From Liquidambar formosana (lineage: Eukaryota; Streptophyta; Magnoliopsida; Saxifragales; Altingiaceae), in contig CM077832.1 of NCBI GenBank assembly GCA_039720395.1, positions 31,989,316 to 32,053,315 of the forward strand: DNA of 64,000 nucleotides, read 5' to 3'. A program made the translations under genes and the position numbers. Positions 56,894 to 64,000 of the stretch are shown here, one piece after another. Below the pieces are notes generated by a model. That model was not told where the DNA came from, did no database searches, and saw only the letters and a list, made by a program, of their open reading frames with translations. Within the stretch, counting starts at the first letter, position 1; the number at the start of each line of letters is the position of its first letter.

Positions 56894-59325
56894 CATGGAA
56901 TTTATTCATCCAGGTTTTTCCCATGCAGAGGTTTGGTCGTTGATGATTGCCACCAGCCCACCATCTGGTATTTGTGGTAGGAAATAGGAAAAGTAAGCCC
57001 TGCTTCATCGATCACTTTTAACTGTCTAAAGCATGAAACTTGTAATCCCCTATAACTGAATGACGACATTTGCGTCACTTTCTGAGCATCCACTCTCCTT
57101 CCCATCATCCCATGTGTGGATAAATTTTCTTTGCGCTCAGTGCATGTGGATCAGAATAGGGCACAAGTACTGGATCGAGGAGTGCTATTGCAAACAACGC
57201 AGCAGCCCCTTCCCTTCCTTTGTCCATTCTATACCAGTTTTCTCGTAATGGCTGTCACCTCCAATTGTGATGTTGCATATGTCATTGGCCTTCTTTGAAA
57301 TTTGAACATGTTGCATTGACATCATATATCCTATATATGTAACTTGTGAAATCTTCTAACTATGAAGTTGATATCAAGGGTGGTTGTGGCCCACACCATA
57401 CTTAATCAGCGGAAACATCACACAAAGTCAGACAAGGAGGGCTGCTATGTTGTTTTCTACGCTTGGTGCTCAACCGTTCTTGGGCATTGATGCTAATTGT
57501 CTGCTGATCCAAGGGCAACTCTCCCCCTTCTTGAAGGAAAAGAAAGCCCTTCCTTTTGACTTGTCATAGAGTTGGATGTTTCTTGATGTTCTTATTTTTG
57601 TTATTTATAAAAACAGTTTGGCGTTGATGATCATGGGTAAAGCATAGATTCTTTGCTGTTGGCTTAAGAAAAAAATAGTTTTTTTTTTTTTTTTTAAAAA
57701 GAGTAGTGCTAGGCTTTATTCCTGCCGTAGTTTCAATCCAAACTAATTCTCTATTAGTCCGTTTGAGATGTTCTACACCTATACATACAATGATAACTGT
57801 GAAATGTCGAAACAAGGAGTACATTCAGAACCTGAATACTCGGCCAACTCCACAAGAGTTATTTGTGCTCCGGTTATAATTTCTTATAGCGCATACGTTT
57901 TTGAAGGAGAAAGAAATGTATGAATACAATGTAGGGTTAGTGCATACATCCCAAAGTGGAGCTTAATGCCCTTTTGATATTATAGGGCAAATTTCTGTAG
58001 AGGTTTTGAAAAATATTAAAAGGAAATTTTTCTAAATTTTTTTTAAAAAGGAGCAAATAATGACGAAAATTCTGTTTCTCTCAATTATAACTAGTGGTTG
58101 ATTGAAATACAGCTGCTTCTGGGCCCTACTTTTTGTTTTTATGTGTGAATTTCAGCCGGAGGATGAGAAGTGCCTATGACTTGCTTCATGCGGTAATTAA
58201 GTCAAACATCAAACAGTCTTAAGGCGGAGAAAATTTTTTTAAAATGAATTCCTTTATTAGGCAATTTCAAGCTTTTCTTTTTCTTTTTCTCTTTCCTCTC
58301 ATACTTTCTAAGATCCAAATTGACAATAAGAGATATTAAAACGGGTTCAAAGCCTAATTGAAAGTATTAGGAAGAGGACGTGATGTTACCACAATTATCA
58401 TGGTCTAATGGTAACTTACGGATAGCGCAAAATGGACAATATGAATTTTAACTCTACTAGATGTTTAATAATAAAAATAAGGGTTTGAGATGGTGTTCAA
58501 GAGGGAAGACCACACTAAAGTGCTGTTTGATAAGGGTTAATTTCCATTTGTGGAATTAATGGTGGTTATGTGGCGTTTTTTTTTGTCTGATTATATGAAT
58601 AGCGATTAACGAAGACACTAATTACTAAATTCGTAAGCTATCTGAAAACACATTACAACTATTTTTTTTTAGGGAGATTATGTAAAAATAAAAAAAATAA
58701 ATGGTCAAACACTAGGGAGTTTCTTGTAGTTTAATCTTAAATTCTTAGTTAAGAGTTTATATAAAAAGGAGAAAATTTCAGTTTTCAGTCTTTATTCAAG
58801 ATCCCTAGCCCTACATAAGACTTCATGCTCTAACTATTTATTGCATGTTAATTTCAAGCGCACTGAAGGGAGGGTTCAATTTTTTTCCAGCATTTGTTAT
58901 GGACCCTTAAACTCATATCAGATTTACAAACCCACGAAATGTAGCTGCTGAATAGACTGCCATCTCCATTTTTTTTTTCCCCTTTTTTAAAACCATGAAA
59001 AAGAAAATATGATTTATTCATAAGAATTTCATATCCCTTGTTGGAGGATCAGGAAACTAGAGAACTTTGATTTCCGCACCATAGTAGAATTCTAGTAAAT
59101 CTCCCAAGAAAAAAGAGAGGGAATATATATATATATATATATATATATCATAAAGAGAGTATATGGTCACTCAATGGTCCAAGCTAGGTAAATTTTTCAA
59201 GTGATCATCAATCTAGAATTGGAATCGTGTGGTGATCAATCTGGATTCTAGAGAGGGATTAGCAGTCACCATAAAATCTATGGGCTGCAAACAAAATGGG
59301 CACATTGGAAGGATTTGTTTCATTT
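55159..59325. other. 3' flank of the UXT-like gene and intergenic sequence
   Basis: It starts with the UXT 3' UTR (no clear poly(A) signal chosen). It then contains microsatellites (TG 55853-55873; TA 56857-56890; TA 59124-59148), a pyrimidine/purine-rich segment with inverted GGAAAAG-type words (56290-56700) and unassigned sequence. Short open frames at 57060-57570 have normal composition but no known domain. Confidence 0.5.
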
Positions 59326-59841
59326 GGGAGAGAATTGACACTCTAGGACTCAGCTTTTTATTTCCACTTATTTTAAACTATCATGTTTTCATGAAAACTA
59401 GCCGTGTTGCCTACTAAAAAAACTATCATTTTAACCGACTTTATAGAAGAAATTTTTTCCAAGGTGGCGGAAGGATTGTACCATTTGACCCTTTTTTTTT
59501 CATGCTTTTCTCAGAGGTCTAGAGAAAGCTGCAATCCATAAGATTTTCCTAATCCTCTCATCCCAAAAGGAAGAACGTGAAAATCTATCTGGTCTTCTTG
59601 ATTGTAAACAATCTTCTTCTCTTCTGAGTCTTATAGATAGGAAGTCCAATTAAATGATAGATTTTAGAAAAACTTTCTTTCATAGAGTTGTTCAAAATGA
59701 CGTTTTTTAATTAACAATATTGACGGTTTTCATGAAAACCTTTCATAATTTTATATTTTTCATAAAATCTCAAGAAATTTAAATTATCTTGGGGAATTGG
59801 GGGTAAAAAACAAGTCTTTAGATATGTACAAATAGAGGCCC
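59326..59841. repeat. Fold-back Mutator-type MITE, copy 3, with loop insertion
   Basis: The left arm (CATGAAAACTAGCCGTGTTG, ACTAAAAAAACTATCATTTT) and right arm (AAAATGACGTTTTTTAAT, GACGGTTTTCATGAAAACC) pair as in copies 1 and 2. The 9-mers GTTTCATTT (59317-59325) and GTTAAATTT (59842-59850) match at 7 of 9. About 175 bp of unrelated sequence (roughly 59466-59642) separates the arms. Confidence 0.65.
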
Positions 59842-62044
59842 GTTAAATTTTGAACAAGCTCGACCCAGAGGCCAATCCATTGCAAGTGAAAGGCAAGGCC
59901 CATCTCTCTCTCTCTCTCTCTCTCCCTCTGTCTCTCATATTCATGTGAAAATAATTTGGTGGGGTCCTTTGCCTCTCATGTCATCTCTCTCGTGTGGCAT
60001 TGATTTTCATTCTCATCTCTCTTTTGTACTTCTCCCTAAATGATACAAGAAGACCAGAAAGAGAGTGAGGCCCACACCCTCTCTCTCCAACCCAACATAA
60101 CCACAAGCTTAATTATATAATTCCTTCTTTAATAAAATACTTGCATTTTTTTTTTTTTATAAGCTACTTGAATTTAAATACACCCATACATATGATCCAA
60201 ATAATGGGATATATATTTTTAAACACAATTTTTTTTACACATTTGTAAAATCATCGGACCCTAATCTAATGATTTTCAAGAAATATAAGGGAAAAAAAAA
60301 TGACTTTAACATAATAACGAGGTCATTAGGTCCTTAGGTTAAAGAATCTTGTAAATGAATTATATCCCTAATCTTGAACCATATATACCCATTATCTAAA
60401 TTCTTATCCTGCGCACCCCATCAACCTTAATATATCCTTTTCATGCGCCCCCGCCCCCCACCCCCCCAACCCCATCATCCTCATTGTCCTTCATTTTGCA
60501 ACTAATGTAGTCTAACAACTAAATAGTGGGGACCCTGCCGTCTCTCTCCAATAATTTTGTGCGCGTGTTTGTGCACGTGTGGTGTTCTTTTGGTTCTCCT
60601 CCCACTGCTTCTGTTGGATCAATATCAGCGTACGTTAGTAGAAAATAGTTAAATGATATATGATTGCAATTTAGAGGTCTTGAGTTTAATTCTGACCACT
60701 TTCTTTTAACGTCATTTTGACAAACTTTGTTTTTTAATTGTTTGATACATGTGAGTTAAGAGATTGCATGTGCTCAGGAGATTAATCGGGTTAATCAGCA
60801 TTCCCAAACTTTCTAATAATATATATTTGCCAGCTTTTTGTTTACGAAAAAAAAAAAAACAAAAAAGGGTTTCCTAAAAAATAGTTGCAAGCTTTCTTTG
60901 TGTGTGGCATGAGAAGCTTAACCCAAAAAACCAAAAATAAAATGGAGGAATGAAAAACCATATGGGAATCCAAGGAAGTTAGTCTAATTGGTTGGAGGAG
61001 AGCCTCTCTATTCTATCATTATGGGTTCAATTTCTCTAAGGAGCATTTCAAAATTAATTCTTAAATATATCAAAGTAATGTAAGGAAATATGCCCTTAAG
61101 ATTGCTTAAAAATGAATTTAGTCAAAGTACACACAAGCTGATATAGACACTTTGACCATCATCAAAATTTAAAAAAAAAAAAAAAAAACCACAAAAACAA
61201 AACAAAAAAAACAATATGAGGGTGGTGGGGGAGTGGGAATAGTAAATCTCCTCTAGAGCAACAGTGAGAGGTTGGACAAGTTGTCGGTGACGAATGGTCA
61301 AAGCGATTGATGGTACTACAATCCACTTCTACGCTTATGGTTGGGCCACGTCAGCATGCTGGACAGTAGCACGTGTTGATAGCAGCCTCGTGGGTCCCTC
61401 CACATCATCTTCCTTCATATACTTCCAAGCTCCACCCCATAAATCTCTCTCTCTAAATATATGCATCTCAATTTTCAGTGCCCATTTATTCAAAACGGAT
61501 GAGGAGGTCATCAGAGTTGGGGGGACTTGGGAAATGATAATATGTGTGGGCCCTCGTATTACCGAGAGAGAAAGAGAGATGGTGACAGACTCACTGTCAG
61601 TCCTACATAATACATATATCTCGACTTTTATCACGCGCACATTACTTACAGATAACTGTGATTGTATAAGAAATACCATAATCAAAACTATATATATATA
61701 TATATATATATAATAAATTATTAGAAAATTTTTTAATGTTTAGTCATTTTTCACATAATCCCTAAAAAAAATCGTTGTAATGTTTCCTTTTATTATGTTT
61801 CGAATGAAAAATCAAATAAAAATTAAATGAAAAAACACAATAAGAATAAGTAAAATATAGAACGCGTGATAAGAGTAGAATGTTTTTCACTCAAATTTCA
61901 CCTAATTTCTACTTGGTTTTTCACTTGAAACCTAACCCAAAGAGAATGCTGCATTAATTTTTCTTTTAGGTGGTTATGTGATAAAGGATATACATTTGGG
62001 GATTTATTGTAATTTACCCCCCCGCCCCACACACACACACACAC
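59842..62044. other. Intergenic sequence without a recognisable gene
   Basis: AT-rich sequence with a CT microsatellite (59902-59932), A-tracts (60846-60860, 61169-61186) and a TA tract (61690-61712). Around 61340-61450 it is less AT-rich, with CCACGTCAGC and AGCACGTGTTG motifs and CCCATAAATC, and so is promoter-like. No coding exon follows within the window. Confidence 0.4.
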
Positions 62045-62266
62045 ACACACGTATATATATATATACAGTCCCAATCAGGTGGCACATGCTATTATAAGTT
62101 ATCTCAGTATCATGCATTGATAGTTATTTCCCGTGCATTTGCTTAATATAATCCATAACCTACTAGTTAATGCACAAGGTACAATTCTAAATACGAGCGT
62201 TGATATAAATTATATCAACATGTGTTCACTTGGTCATTATTATACATACTTATATATATATATATA
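62045..62266. repeat. TATATCAACACGTG-family fold-back unit
   Basis: Between a CA/TA microsatellite and a TA tract lies a unit with CATGCATTG, TAATGCACAAGGTACAA and GTTGATATAAATTATATCAA words, matching 10233-10406 and the following units. Confidence 0.6.
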
Positions 62267-62607
62267 GGAGAGGGATCCGTTTACACCGATATAAAACTTT
62301 TTGTAGAATCGATATTTTCTCAAACAAACTATTGAATTAAATACTCATTTCATGGAGATCATGCACATCAAATTTCACATTGATCGGATACTTGTAAACA
62401 TTTCATCTATAAATTCATTTTTATTTTTTGCAAATAAAATTATAATTTAGGCCGCTTTGTCAATGATATAATTCCTAATATTTAATCAATGTGAAATTTG
62501 GTTTGCATGTCTAATTCAACGGTTAGTTTTAAAAAATATTGATCTTACAAAATGTTTTTAAGAGGCGTAAGAATAAAAAGTTTTACACTGTGTGTAAACG
62601 GATCTCA

Positions 62608-62611
<4 letters not shown>
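62267..62611. repeat. Palindromic MITE between TA microsatellites
   Basis: The left end has GATCCGTTTACACCGATATA and the right end GTGTGTAAACGGATCTCAAC. CACATCAAATTTCACATTGAT pairs with TCAATGTGAAATTTGGTTTG inside. TA tracts abut both ends. It is related by ends and core to 32438-32825. Confidence 0.8.
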
Positions 62612-62643
<32 letters not shown>

Positions 62644-62806
62644 GATAATCAGATAAGCACGTGTTGATATAACTTATATTAACACTCACATTGAGGGTAC
62701 CTAGTGCAATGGTGGGTTAAGGGGTATATTAGGCGAATAAAAAAGGTACAAACCTTAATGCATGATGCTAATATAACTTATTTCAATACAAACTAACCTG
62801 ATCAAG

Positions 62807-62844
<38 letters not shown>

Positions 62845-63018
62845 ATGATGATCAGGTAAGCACATGCTGATATAACTTATATCAACACCTGTATTTGGAG
62901 TTGTACCATTTACATTAGTAGATATAAGATACATAAGACCAATGCAAGGGTATAACTCCCAGTGCATGGTGCTGATATAACTTATATCAACGCGTGTTGA
63001 TCGGAATATAACCGTGTA

Positions 63019-63062
<44 letters not shown>

Positions 63063-64000
63063 AGATGATGGTCAGATAAGCATGTGCTGATACAACTTAT
63101 ATCAACACTTACATTAGAAGTTGTACCTTGTACGTTAGTGAGTTACAAAGTACAATAGCCCAATGCACAGTATATCAATACCATGCATTGAGAATTATAC
63201 CCCTTGCATCACATATCCCACTAATGTATAAAATACAACTTTCAATGAAAATGTTAAGGTAAGTTATATTAACACGTGATTTTATATATATATACACACA
63301 CTAATAAATACTCCAAATGACTGCATGACGTTTGAGTAAATTATTATTCACGAGTGTGGCTTTGGGTGTATGGAAAACATTCTACTCACTGCCTTGCTTT
63401 CACACGTGGTCTAGTGACACGTGTCAGTTCAAGTCAGCAAGTATGGTTACTTTATTGTACACAATGGACTAGGGATCAGAGATGTTTGATTGGTAAAAAT
63501 GGTTCCGTCGTTGCTAGATTCACCTTTTGCCTTGCTGATAAAATATCCAAATACGGAGTAACTGTAAAAACTGACAACCTACTCCTTTTTGGGGAACTAC
63601 TATTTCCCCCTTAGTTTTTGCTTCATCCCCACAACTATTTTTACATACATCTGTGTAGGGAAGAAGATCATTGGGATTGTAATGCCACGGGTTTCAATTA
63701 ATTTACAAGCTCAATGTATCCTGTAATTCACTAATGCATGAGGTACAATCTTTAATACAAATATTGATATAAATTATATCAAAACATGTTCACCTAATCA
63801 TCATTCTATATATATAGATATACAGTCCTAATTAGTTCAGTATGTATTGATACAATATAAGTTATATCATCATCATGCATTGGCCTAATGTACCATCTAA
63901 CCCATTAGTACGTGAGATATAACCTCCTAATGCAAGTGTTGATATAAGTTATATTAGCACAAGCATTAGGGGCTGTATTCCATGCATTGACCCACTATAA
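62612..64000. repeat. Serial array of TATATCAACACGTG-family units separated by TA microsatellites
   Basis: Related units recur at about 62641-62810, 62842-63005, 63061-63285 and 63690-64000. Each contains ACGTGTTGATATAACTTATA/TATAAGTTATATCAACA inverted words, CATGCATTG and GTACAA, and is usually bounded by TA tracts (62613-62640, 62810-62841, 63036-63062). The last runs off the window. Between them, 63290-63660 is non-repeat sequence carrying two ACGT-core motifs. Confidence 0.65.
63402..63425 (+). promoter_or_regulatory. Paired ACACGTGG / GACACGTGTC (ABRE/G-box-like) motifs
   Basis: ACACGTGG (63402-63409) and GACACGTGTC (63416-63425) lie a few bases apart, followed by GTCAGTTCAAGTCAGC. Paired ABREs occur in ABA-responsive promoters, but no gene is visible downstream within the window. 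Confidence 0.3.

Noticed and set aside
56902..57569. Several 60-77 codon frames downstream of UXT
   Set aside because: Normal composition, but no domain, no clear exon-intron structure, and frames on both strands overlap. I could not support a gene.
61294..61713. 139-codon open frame and its minus-strand counterpart
   Set aside because: It ends in TA repeats (poly Tyr-Ile) and has no recognisable domain. The region looks promoter-like rather than coding.

Overview
The window is nuclear DNA from an angiosperm, probably a woody or otherwise repeat-rich dicot. The evidence is split genes with GT-AG introns, very long AT-rich introns, plant-type hAT, Mutator, LINE and LTR elements, and many TA, GA and CA microsatellites. 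The species cannot be told from the sequence alone. There are no bacterial genes, no CRISPR array, and no rRNA or tRNA gene that I could find.

Two intact genes can be rebuilt, both on the + strand. The first (6406-26691, 11 exons, 394 aa) is the plant homologue of the WD40 protein AAMP (yeast Sqt1 family). The second (coding 40487-55158, 5 exons, about 337 aa) is a Golgi-type nucleotide-sugar transporter of the UDP-xylose transporter (UXT) group. A small secreted cysteine-rich, defensin-like gene lies between them (28655 to about 29500) and looks broken by an 8-bp tandem duplication.

Most of the remaining sequence is transposable elements. At 24-5465 a Mutator-like element with about 90-bp inverted ends contains a complete hAT element (1114-5086, perfect 8-bp target duplication). 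The hAT transposase keeps one reading frame of 814 codons, broken only by six stop codons. Intron 3 of the AAMP gene holds a minus-strand LTR retrotransposon (8787-12948). That element is interrupted by an hAT-like element (10059-12077), which itself contains fold-back elements set in TA microsatellites. Intron 7 has another hAT-like element (18359-19328) and several LINE fragments. Intron 9 has a long-TIR element (24303-25357).

The UXT gene is similarly swollen. Intron 1 carries LINE fragments in both orientations and a 724-bp hAT element with a perfect target duplication. Intron 4 appears to hold a very long Tat/Ogre-like LTR (about 47981-53338), which contains a 1258-bp Mutator-like element with a perfect 9-bp target duplication. 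Just upstream of a TATA box, this LTR also carries a cluster of TCTAGA (TTCnnGAA, heat-shock-element-like) motifs. The intergenic stretches 29.5-39 kb and 55-64 kb hold mainly two groups of fold-back MITEs. One is a Mutator-type family with 9-bp target duplications. The other is a TA-microsatellite-associated group that shares a subterminal core.

The two host genes have unrelated housekeeping roles: ribosomal-protein handling for AAMP/Sqt1 and Golgi UDP-xylose supply for cell-wall glycans for UXT. Nothing in the sequence suggests that they work together.
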